Shown one piece after another: positions 51,521-62,345 of a DNA stretch of 64,000 nucleotides; within the stretch, counting starts at the first letter, position 1; each line of letters begins with the position of its first letter. The stretch comes from Todiramphus chloris collaris (Eukaryota; Chordata; Aves; Coraciiformes; Alcedinidae). Under the pieces are notes generated by a model, which saw nothing but the letters and a program-made list of their open reading frames with translations, searched no databases and was not told the origin of the DNA. The stretch spans positions 2,344,123 to 2,408,122 of the forward strand of contig JANVCC010000030.1 of NCBI GenBank assembly GCA_025345505.1, read 5' to 3'. The position numbers were made by a program, and so were the translations under genes.

Positions 51521-53100
51521 AGATACACTTGATAGCACTGATACACGGAAAAGTCTCTGTCTCCCCCGCGATTCAGTACAATCAGAAAGATGTCCTACAC
51601 GGGTACAATAAAAGGACAGTAAAATAATGTCTTCATGGGTTGCAGAATTCCCACTATGAGCAGAGGAATGTCAGCTCAGGGGGGCTCACACACAGAATCT
51701 TTCCAGAGCAAACCCACTGAATAGTGTTTCTCATCTTCCTCCATCAGAGCAGCCTACGAGCACCTTCCCTCCCTTTCCAGTCAACACTACCCTCTGTGAC
51801 AAACTCATGCTTAGAGCATTGGTCATTAAAAATACAAAAACCAAGAAAACCTCAATCAAAGTTGATTTGTAACACTGATGAACACAGCTCTCCATCCACC
51901 ACTGGGGAAAGAAAACTGCTCACAATTCTCATCCTTCAAATTTACAGCATGTCACTCTTGCTCTATTAGTTTACCCCAGATGCAAAAACTCACCATCATC
52001 TGTAAGGGAAGAGATTCTTCATGTGTTTGGACGGACTTTCTAAGAGTTTTCAGTCCTCACAAAGGACAAATACTTGACATGCAGTTTCTTCAAGGCAAAG
52101 TACACAGCATTCCATGTTGATTTTTAATTTTAAGACAAACACTTTCACTTCCAGTTTGCTACAAGCAAAAATCACTACAAGTAGGAGTTTTATAAAATAA
52201 ATATGCTAGTCTGGAGAAACTATACTTGTTTTTTCAGATCGCTTCATAGTTCTGTAGTTTTTCCACGGTCAGTCGTACACTACTGCAGTCCAAAAAGATG
52301 AAGTCATCCCTCTGAGGAATTAATATGCAATACTGAAGGATTGTTATGGTTTTCTAATTACTTTATGGCACCCTATAGAGAGAACCAACTTTACACAGCA
52401 ATACATTTCTGTTGATGAAACCTATGTGTCATTTTAGCACGGCAGAGAAGGCTGTCACAATCTACCTCCTGCGTGTAAGTCAAGTTTTTACTAATGTTAT
52501 AAATCTTAATTACATCTCTGTACTTAACTGAAGAACATTGAGACAAATTCTTCCCCAAAAAAGGGGGAAAATAAGTGGAAAATCCCTCAAAACAGATGGT
52601 GGGGCATGGAAGGCTGTGATTGTTTCTTTTAGATGAAGACTCTGTGAAATCTTGGCTTTACTGAAGACTGCTGGAATCAGTGACAAGTTTGCATAACTTG
52701 TTTCTAGAGCTACAGAAGAGTCACAGGAGTTGTGTTCAGTCATCATTAATTATAGCTATAATTTTCAAAGGAGCATGCTTCTCAAAGGACATGCTTATCA
52801 AATAAAGCCAATACTATTAACTCTATGGCAATTCATTGATTTTCTTACAGTAATTCAACTTTATATGCACGTGTATGTACTTGGGAACCAATTCTAAATG
52901 GAGTTGCAAACAATTTTGTTACAGTAAATGCAAGAAAGAATTAATAATAATAATAATAATCCACACAACAAACAAAAACAACCTGGCTGCAATTATCATT
53001 ATTTTTTGCTTAAAACAAATACTACAATTACATGGGGAAAAAAAATTTAAATGCATTAGGTCCCACTAATGCTTTTGAGCATTGAAAGCATCCCCAAAAT
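51521..53100. other. Unique DNA, nothing recognised
   Basis: About 1.6 kb with a (AAT)n array at 52942-52960. No coding region or repeat family was recognised. Confidence 0.55.
52942..52960. repeat. (AAT)n microsatellite
   Basis: About six perfect AAT units. Confidence 0.85.
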
Positions 53101-53323
53101 GCAGGAAGCTCCGCCTCTACATGAGGAAAAACTTCAATGTGAGGGTGACAGAGCCTGGAACAGGCTGACCAGAGAGGCTGTGGAGTCTCCTTCTCTAGAG
53201 ACTTAACAAGCCCTGCCAGGATCTGTTCCTGTGTGGCCTGCCCTGGGTGATCCTGCTCTGGCAGGGGGGTTGGACTCGATCTCCAGAGGTCCCTTCCAAC
53301 CTCCATCATTCTATGATTTTATG
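53101..53323 (+). mobile_element. CR1 LINE 3' fragment, plus strand
   Basis: About 220 bases equal to the last part of ORF2 and the 3' UTR. It runs from gcaggaagctccgcctctac, through gagggtgacagagcctggaa, to tggcaggggggttggactcg, and ends in the octamer tail (attctatgattttatg) at 53323. This is the only CR1 in the window on the plus strand. Its sequence type, with GGAAGCTCCGCCT and a TCTGGCAGGGGGG 3' UTR, is distinct from the copy at 19952 and marks another subfamily. Confidence 0.95.
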
Positions 53324-54500
53324 CTTTTGTTAAAATAATGACTGGAGAAAATGTAGTCAGAGAAGCTTCCCTTCACTCTCAAAATATACTGTGCATATAT
53401 GATCATTCTACATACATTTCAAGTCATTGCTCTGACTAAAGACTCTTCTAGAACCCAGGGGTCAGCACACGAGCTTCCTCCCCTGCCCCTGTTCTGCCAA
53501 TTAAGCAGCAATCAAATAAGTTTACCATTAAGCTACTTCATGGTATTTTCCTGTACAGTTTAGGGGATTTTCTGATGGCTAAGTTCTCTGACTGTCATTA
53601 ACATGTTACAGCTAGAGGTAACCATGAGAGAATGATCAATTTAGCAAGTGATTAGCAATTTCCTTTGCCCTGTTCTATCCACTAAAATTAAGTGGCTCAG
53701 GTTTGACCACCATGCCACAACAAAAATGAGTAAAATGCATTTTATCTTCTTATTCCTGTTTGAATAGAAAACCACCTAAAACCAACTCATTCAGCCACGG
53801 CAATGAGGATCCACGAATTGTTTTTTAGTATTGTCTTGTGGGCATGTCTTCTTCACATGCCCTTTCTGCCATGAGTTCTATTACACCACTTGAAGCAATG
53901 TTATTTATAAAACAACTACACAAAACAATTCAGAGGAAAACAGTTGGGTAACAATGTTTTACAACAGCTAAAAGGCAGCACAGAGCAGAGCCCCAGATAC
54001 AAAAACGGAACAATTTCTTTATTCCATGAGTGATCTCCCTGAAGTCAATGGAGTAACACATACACTTAAGAAATAACACGGTGCAAATCAGAAGAGATGC
54101 TAGAAACTGGCCTGATTTTAATGAGCAAGGATCTTCAGGATTTAAAATCCATCTTCTAAGAGTGAAACTGTAACAACTTAAATGACAAACTCATGAACGA
54201 TAATTCCTCCAAATCTTAATCTTTCCCCAGCTGACCAGGTTATCCTCCCTTACTTCCCCCACTTCTTTAATTACTTTTTCTTCATATATAGAAAAGCCAT
54301 CACATGTCGTGAAGAGTTTGAGGATTGGGAAGGGTCTGTGATTCACCTTGCTTAAATATGACACCAGTATGTCCCCTGTTGCCTTTATTCATTTAAACAG
54401 GAAAAGAGACATGTGTATGTGAAAAGGAGTTGAAGGAATATTCTGGGTTCAGGAGCCAAAAGAATAACTGTCATCATGCATAGCAAATTTTAATATATTT

Positions 54501-54545
54501 CTTTTTTCTTTTTTTTTTTTTTTTGGGGGGGGGGGGGGTGGGGGG
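54501..54545. repeat. T-run followed by G14-T-G6
   Basis: About 22 thymines with one C break, then 14 guanines, one T and six guanines. It is a long G tract with quadruplex potential. Confidence 0.9.
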
Positions 54546-57500
54546 CAAACCCAATCAGTTAAACTGAAATTTTATAGTTCCAACATTTTCATTTACAGTT
54601 TAAGGACAGAAACTGATTCAGAAAGATACAGCTCTCAGTTCACTTGCCTATTCCATTGCTCCTGGATGAAAATATGTTCACTAGAAGCCTGTATTAGCAG
54701 CACAGCACTGTCTTCGGTCCACCACCAGGAAGGGTTCTCACCAGTGTGCATGATCCGTGTAGCCCTTTGGCTCTTCCTAAAGCTGGTCTTTTTTTTTTTG
54801 TTTTTTTCTTAACCAATCTGTGTTTATTATTTGATGAATAGAGATCTTTGACAATCCCCTACTAAAGTTAGAATATAACTCGTAGTAATTATGCTAATTG
54901 GCACATTTCATGTGTTGTCTATTGAGATAAAGAGAAATCTTATGATTCAGACTAATATATGGAATATATGTGCAATCAGCTAGCACACAGGTATTTACAT
55001 ATGCATAACTATGCATCAGAGTATAGCCAGCTCTATAGAACAAGTTGGGATAAATGAATGTCAGTAACATTATGAAACTAAGTATCACATCTATATTCAG
55101 AGATTTGTTGATCCAAAATCTAAGCCGCAAATCTGCCAAGTCATATTTAGCCAACACCTCGCTACTGTTCAAGGCATTACAGAAGCATTCCACATTTCCC
55201 TTTGCAGCACTGCTTCACTCATAAGTGCATGCCCCATTTAGATTTGAAATGCCATAGACTTCCATATAGATTTACCTCAAAACAATTTACTGTGTTGCCT
55301 AAGTCAAATGGGGGTTTGGAGTTTGGGGGATGCATAGAACTGACTGTGCTGAGTTCTACTTCATTTTCATCAAAGTTTTCCTTCCTTCCTTCTCTCTTTG
55401 TTTACAGTGACAATAATAATTACACAAATACAACAGCCTTGAACTGTCTGGTTTATTCACTGAAATTATGTCATCAGTTTCCACACCGCCAGAACTCATT
55501 TTCTGTCTTTGTACTGGATTCGCATCTCAGATTTCCTTCTAATACAAATAGAAGAAAAGCAAGGTTGGGCAGCCCACTGCTGAGAACACATATTAGGGAT
55601 CACCTTTGAGAGCTTTGTCCCAAAGTCTGTACTAAAACGTAAACAAAAGAGTGTCCGAAGTACAAATTAAGGGTGCTCTTTGGTAGTTTTAGCTTTGATT
55701 TCTAGTTCAATGAAAAAAAGTAAAAATGCTAATCTTTCAGGAAAGGTAACAGTTATTGCTGTTATTAATTTTAAAATTTATTTTAAACCAAATTCAACAC
55801 CTTTCATTTCAATTAAGCCAAGGGTATAACAGAACTGTAAGAGCCAACTGTGAAGGTAACACATTAAAAATGCTCAAACAGCTGACAAATATGCACCTAC
55901 TAATGCAAAAAAATTCTGCTGTGTCAGAAGGAGAGCTAATTGGGCTATATTACTCAGATGGAAAAGACATAGAAAATAAATTTGAATGTAGGGCAGGTGA
56001 CACTGTAAAATCTTTGTTTTCCCTTAAAGGGTCCAATTCCTTCCTAGATTTCCTAGAAGTTTCCAAAAATGACAATGTAATTTTCTTAATCTCTTCTGGT
56101 TTTAAAAATCTCATATTAGCGATAGTGATAAAATGCAGCAACTTTTAAAATTAGCAAAAATTAATGTGCACGGAAATAGAGACCTTGTGCTGTTTGCCAA
56201 ATGTGTACAATTCATTGTCGAAGAATCCCTTCAGAAACGCTCACACAAAAGGTCACAAAACAGCTCCTTCTGTACAGTGCAAATCTACTTTTTTGAAGTT
56301 AGTGCTAAGTGGTAAACTTGTTCTATTACTATTCGCAAGTTACACTTCTTGGACATCACAGAAAATGCAAAAAGGACAAAAATTACTCTTAAGTGTAGCA
56401 CGAGGTCTGACTTTAAAAACCTTCCACCATGATTTAAAGGATCGTGAGCATCTCTATACATATTAATGAAGTTTCTTTCACAGCAGTTTTAGTAAAAGAT
56501 TCCATGTATTTTTGATTGCTATCACAGAACTGAAGTTCAAGGAGAAAATAACTATGACTTTTTTATTAGAAGTGGTAGCAGTTTAGATACTTTGCTTTAT
56601 TCTAAACCATCTCAAGTGTTTCTTATAACAAAATTACAACAAATATCCATTCTTACGCTAATACTTTTGCATTAAAAAGTGTTTACTGATGTTGACCATT
56701 ACGCTCACTTACCCAGCCAGCAAATACATAAGGGAAATAGGTTACCTTCCAATATGTTTACAAGCAGAAATATGCACTATAATAACCATATAACGTACAT
56801 TGAAAGAGAATGAGAAATTATAAACACTGAAGAAAAGATCACTACCAACTTAGAAGTACATACTCTTTAGAAACAAACAGCTATATATATTTTTTTCCTG
56901 TGGCTAGTACTGCTGTATGCAACATTGGCAAAGTAATCACTATAATTCACAAATACATCTATAGAAGAAACCAAAAAACAAATCCATTATGTTAGTAGCA
57001 TCCCCAAGTGTGGATTGTATTAAACAGCTTTGATATACATTCATCAGGCAATCGGTAAGAATTTCACCCTTCATAAGCACTGAAAAGTCACTATTATTTA
57101 ACTGTTGCACAAATGTTAACAAAAAGTCATAATCTTACCCCAGGTCAACAGGAAGAAACCCAGAGCCATCCAAGGTTTTTCCAATGACCAGACAACAGAT
57201 CTGAAAAAGAGAATAACAAAGGGTTTGTGACAAAGCTGACACCCAGCACTCTGAAAGGAGCAAAATCAATTGTGACATTTTTCATTTATTTGTAAATGCC
57301 TCTTTGGCAGTATGCTCACTCAAAACGACAGCTGACTCTTACAGAATAGGGGAGGTGATGGTAAAATAGAGGAATCCTGACAGTTGCTTTAATGAGATTC
57401 TGCATTAGGACCACTCTACCACTTTCCCTCAACAAGGAGTACGCCCTTCACTTTCAATCTTATATCCTCCAATTTGGAAAGCATTAACCCTATGAAAAAC

Positions 57501-58226
57501 TCTGCTGAGCCTCCTCTAATCATCATCACAGCTCTTCTTTCTACTTTCTTCCCTATCTCACTGACATTTATGTATGGAGCCCGCTCACAATTTTAAATAC
57601 GTATAAGTAGCATAGATCAAACTAAATGTCAACTTCATAGTATTAATCAAAGCTACTTGCAGTGTGTGGGGGGAGGGGAGGACAAGACTCTTGAAAAATG
57701 CACTCTTTCCTAGTATCAACTAAAGTAAGCCTGCAGAGCATCCCTTCCAGCTCCAGGAATTATGCTACTGGAAGCCTTCAATGCACAAGCCTCTAATACT
57801 CACATTTTCTTTATTGCAAAAATAAATAGGGAAATTTGTAACATGACAGAAAACTTGCCTTGCAAATATTGGGAGAATAATCATTCTGGTAACAGAATAA
57901 GACAGGGGAATTTTAATGACTGTAACAACGTGCAGCATATAACCAAGGATTGCAGGAAGAGGCCACTGACTTGAGAATCTAACACTTGAGTTCACTTACT
58001 CTAATACACCTTCAATCTGAGCTATTTCATTCTCAGATTTTCCAATAATAATAATGCTTTTTTTTTGTTGTTCAAACTTGTTTTCTAGTACTATATCACA
58101 TATCTTTCAATGGAACTAGATGACAGTACTGAATATATCACAGTAGCCTCAGGCTGCACTGAAATTAGTATTGTATCCTCTGTTAACATCTGTAAAACAT
58201 TTGTTATTACAACAGTAAGTTTCCTG

Positions 58227-58264
58227 AAAAAAAAAAAAAAACACACACACAAAAAAAAAACCCA
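58227..58264. repeat. Poly-A / (CA)n / poly-A composite
   Basis: Fifteen A, then about five CA units, then ten A and CCCACC. Low complexity. Confidence 0.85.
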
Positions 58265-59130
58265 CCAAACCTCTGATATTGGCATTTGCCACTTTTGCAC
58301 GAGGTAAACAAGTTCGACTTGAGAAACTAAAACATCTGCAATGATACTGCTCAGTCTGTGTTTCAGAACACAGTCCCACATCACCTCTGTGTGAAATCTG
58401 GCTGTCAGGTTTGGGGGAGTTTGCAATTAATTCATCTATGTCACAGTCTGCTAGATGATCTGTCTACATTAACTCCGAGTTTATGTTTCTTGAAAAGAAA
58501 AACAAAACAAAAAGTGAGAGACGGGTTACCTTCATGAGTTAGAGAGTTTGCCTGACAGCCTTCAGAGAGTCATCAGTGCACTAATCAACAGCTCAAGGAA
58601 AACCTCCACTTTCTATTTGATTCATTCATTTCAAAAAAGCCCACACCTTTTTAAAGCATGACGGATTCTTTTAGGAGAAACATTTTTGACACCTTCAATT
58701 TGAGGATGCAGACTAAATGTGTAAATTTGAAGTAAATTTGAAATCCTTCCTGGTATAAAAGATATTCTTAAAAGTCTCAATTGACAGACACAAGGACTGT
58801 GATTCACTATTAGCTTGTATTTTCTCTTACTAAAAATTCACTCTTCATTGAAACATTTTTAAATGAATGTGAGAAAGCCTAGCACAACATTAGATCACCT
58901 GCTGAGCATATCAATCTGAGTTACCAAAAAAATAGAGTACATTTCAAAACAAATTTTCTGTCAGTTTTTTCAGATTGCTATCAATTCTCGTAAACTAAAG
59001 AACCTTCATATTTCATTCTCAGAAATACAGAGTTAACTCCTAGCAACCTTTCACATTTAGATGGAAAGCACAAAAGGCCAGAATCTGATCTCTGTTCCAG
59101 TATGGGAGCACCAATGAAAAATAATGAAGT

Positions 59131-59977
59131 CATAGAACAAATCCTAGAATGTTCTGGGCTGGAAGGGACCTTAAAAATGATCCAATTTCCAGCCCCCCAC
59201 CATAGGCAGGGACACCTCCCACTAGACCAGGTTGCCCAAAGCCCCATCCAGCCAGATCTGGAACACTTCCCGGGATGTGCCATCCGCAACTCCCCTGGGC
59301 AACCTGTTCCAACATTTCACCACCCTCACAGAAAAGAATTTCTTCCTAATATCTAATGTAAATCTGTCCTCTTTCAGTTTAAAACCATTACCCCTCCCTC
59401 ATACCATCCACACACTCCCTGATGAAAAGGCCCTACCCCATCTTTCCTGTAGGTCTCCTTTAAGCACTGAAAGACTTCAGTAAGCTCTTCCCAGAGCCTT
59501 CTCTTCTCCAGGCTCAGCACCCCAACTCTCCCAGCCTATCCTTGTAGAAGAGGTGTTTCAGCCCTCAGATTACCTTCGTGGCCCTTCTCTGGACGCACAC
59601 CAACAGGTCCATGCCTTTCTTAGGCCAGAGACCCCAGAGCTGGGCACAGCACTGCAGGTGGGGTCTCAGGGTGAAGCAGAGAGGGGGAATCACCTCCCTC
59701 AACCTGCTGGTCCTGCTTCTTTTGATGCAGCTCAGGATGCAATCAGCTTTCTGGTCTGTGAGTGCACATTACTGGCTCATATTCATTTTTGCATTTGCAG
59801 CACCCCCAAGTCCTTCTCAGCAGGGCTGCTCTCATTCCACTCATCGCCCAGCCTGTGTTTGTGCTTGGGATCGCCCCAACCCATGTGCAGGACACCTTAC
59901 ACTTGGCCTTGTTGAACTTCATGAGGTTCACCCAGGCTCACTTCTCAAGCCTGTCAAAGTCCCTCTGGATGGCAACA
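59131..59977 (-). mobile_element. CR1 LINE 3' fragment (about 850 bp)
   Basis: On the plus strand it opens with the reversed tail (catagaacaaatcctagaat), continues through the reversed 3' UTR and ORF2 end, and reaches the RT region encoding [12 protein letters not shown] near 59930, stopping about 59977. A 62-codon minus frame (59931-59743) keeps that CR1 block. The rest is split by frame changes. The 5' truncation falls within the RT domain, just before the RNLMKFNK block. Confidence 0.93.
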
Positions 59978-61768
59978 TGCATTTACTCTAGAATGGAAAA
60001 AAATTACTATTTAGCTCCACAGAAGGCTGTTTTATAATTCAGGCAGGTGATCTGGAGGCACAGCAAAGCAATAATGACTAACATCACATACTAGAGGGAG
60101 TATAAATTTTAATGATACCACTCATAAAACCCACATTTAAAGGTTACAAAACAGAAACAAGCTTACAAAGCAAACACATAAATCATTCCAGGTGCCGGGT
60201 TCCTACTCTTTAGCTATTTTAAGAATTAACAGCCTGTCCATCACTAAATAAACTAGAATATGCTGTACTTATTTTATGTAGGGCTGAAAAGGAACGTACA
60301 CTGGAGTTCAGCAAGCATACATCACTGTAGTCTCTCTTCTCAGCAACACAATATCCATGATTTATACATTCACTGATTTATTCACTATTCAATAAAATTA
60401 AATGAAAACACCCATCCAAATTCACTTACATCTAGATAAGATCACAACAATACATAATTAGCATTACACAGGCTAGGTAAATTACTTGGACTTCTTATCT
60501 AGACACATGAAGGCACTTAACTATTTGTGCATATGCATTTCATTGTAGTCCCTTAAACATATTTAATGGGGCATTCACATCAGCAAACTCACTTGAAGGT
60601 TCAGAGACAGTTAAATATCCAGGATCAACAAAGTCCATTAAAACACTGGAATGCTCACTGCATGTTGGTTTTTCAGCCTTAACTTCAAAATTTTATTGCC
60701 TTGCATATAAAATTAAAGTTCACACAATAAACTGTAACATTTATCAAGTACTCAGGCTTCTGAACAAATCACAACTCACAAGTACTACACTCCTGATTAT
60801 CTGCACCACAAGTTGACCTGAGATGTTACTAACACTGATGGAAACATTAGGCATGTTATAGTTCACATCCATTTGGTACCAGAAGCTGCTAAATCAAGCA
60901 GTAATTGTAGGCCCAATATGCAACTAAAAGTGACACCTTTCCAAACCAAAAATCCTTATCTGACCATCCAACTGTCCCCTCCAATCTAACCTTCATCCTC
61001 TTTGTTCCTCAAATTCACTGATCATTACATGCACCTAAAACACCCTCCTGGCAAAGTCAAGCACCAAGTTTTACCATCATAATGGCTCGGTTAAGTTTTG
61101 TCTAATCTATACCCCAATCAACCTCTGAAACAAGGTGGTTTGGGGAGTCAATTCAGAGATGAGTAGGCCTCTCTGGGTGCTGGAAATGTGTGAATAATGA
61201 CTGGAGGTGACTTAAAAATTAAAATCATGCTAAAGGTGCAGCACTGTTCACACATTATGGAAAGGTATGACATTGGAGAAGCTTTCAGGGTAGAGTGCAA
61301 CTGGTATGCAAGGAATCCATTTCACAACAATTCCCTATGCAACACTGCCTGCAAGCAGCACAGGGGATGGAGTACAGCGAAGATTCCACAGCCAGGCCCT
61401 GTGAAATCACAGCAGAGATGGGAACTTCATGGTACTACAAGACTGATAAGCTGCCTGCTTGCAACCCTGTGCCAACAGTCTGTCAGGTTTTGACAAAATA
61501 CTGTCAAATGAAAGTTCACACAAGTGAACTTTGCTCATTCTAATGTCATTATGATACCAAAACACACCTCTGTCCCAAAGGCTGCCCGCCTCCAAAGCGC
61601 AACCACCCCTCACTGAGCTTGCACTGTGAATCTTCTTCATCTCTATCTTTAAAAGCGAAGCGAGAGCAATGTACACCAATCATAAGCAAGGTATTTCTGA
61701 CTAGAGTCACTCAAGCTCCACCTTGAAGGTAAAAACTATGATATAAAAATGGTTTAAGTAAGGGGGGA
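59978..61768. other. Mostly unique DNA; the right end may be retroviral internal remnant
   Basis: No coding region is supported. The last bases before the LTR at 61769 form a purine run (AAGTAAGGGGGGA), which looks like a retroviral polypurine tract. Part of the sequence to its left may therefore be old retroviral interior, but I recognise no gag, pol or env block. Confidence 0.45.
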
Positions 61769-62110
61769 TGTTGGGGAAGACATCATCATGGACAAGTCAG
61801 GGTGGATACTACTGCTGACCATGTCTGACTCCTGGGATCAGTTGATGGGCTGAACCTCGCTCCCCCTCCTTAGGGATGCCTTTGGGTAAGATCCGGACTC
61901 TTAAACTTATAAGTCTTCTCTAGCTGCTCTTTGATTTAACGCATTTGGTACACCCTTATATATATGCTTTGCACAGTGTATTTATCACCGGCAATCTATA
62001 AGAACTTGTATTTCTCTTGCTCTCAATAAACTGCACTTTTCATGCTGCTCGTCACAGCACTTCTCTCATTGGGCACCATCAGCTCCTTACTGGCTGCGTG
62101 AGCCACAGAG
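61769..62110 (+). mobile_element. Endogenous-retrovirus-like LTR
   Basis: The unit starts TGTTGGGGAAGACATC immediately after a purine-rich run ending GGGGGGA, which fits a polypurine tract/U3 junction. It has a TATA-like TTATATATAT at 61957-61966 and an AATAAA polyadenylation signal at 62025-62030, about 60 bases apart as in many retroviral LTRs. A CA-rich U5-like end follows. The right boundary is uncertain and set near 62110. No matching second LTR lies in the window, and no clear target-site duplication was seen. It is a fossil; I cannot place the family beyond avian ERV-like. Confidence 0.6.
62025..62030 (+). promoter_or_regulatory. Polyadenylation signal of the LTR
   Basis: AATAAA within TCTCAATAAACTGC, downstream of the TATA-like motif. 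Confidence 0.6.
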
Positions 62111-62137
62111 CGTGACTAGGCAGGGAGTGCAGGGAGC

Positions 62138-62345
62138 TATAAATGAATCTGGATCTGTGGTATTTCAGATGCGCTGAACACCACTGGACTAACTGTGCCC
62201 TATTAGTGAATGCAAGCCGTGGTAGTTCAGCCAGACTGAACGCAACCAGACTAACAGTGCCAAACTAACAGTGTCCTGTTAATGAATCCGAGCCGTGGTA
62301 GTGCAGCCAGACTGAATGCAACCAGACCAACAGTGCCAAACTGCA
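62138..62345. repeat. Three-copy tandem repeat of 63-76 bp next to the LTR
   Basis: Three imperfect units begin AATGAAT/AGTGAAT at about 62142, 62205 and 62281. The second and third are close, sharing GCCGTGGTAGT, CAGCCAGACTGAA, GCAACCAGAC and AACAGTGCCAAACT. The second carries about 16 extra bases that repeat the TAACAGTG block. The first unit is more diverged. No coding frame lies across them. The position directly downstream of the LTR suggests either a retroviral leader repeat or an independent minisatellite. Confidence 0.8.

Larger units (their letters stand above)
53324..59130. other. Unique AT-rich DNA, no gene recognised
   Basis: About 5.8 kb. It contains a T-run/G-run tract (54501-54545), a second T-run near 54789-54807, a G-rich patch near 57668-57681 and an A/CA/A tract (58227-58264). 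The frames at 55202-55609 (135 codons) and 55756-56148 (130 codons) show no domain, signal peptide or family resemblance and are treated as chance. Confidence 0.6.

Noticed and set aside
55202-56148. Two neighbouring plus frames of 135 and 130 codons
   Set aside because: Considered as exons of one gene, but no domain, signal or convincing splice context was seen.
59553-59991. Two overlapping plus-strand frames of 120 and 137 codons
   Set aside because: Antisense to the CR1 fragment at 59131-59977.
62138-62345. CRISPR-like array
   Set aside because: Only three imperfect, directly adjoining units without spacers in a vertebrate context; a plain tandem repeat.
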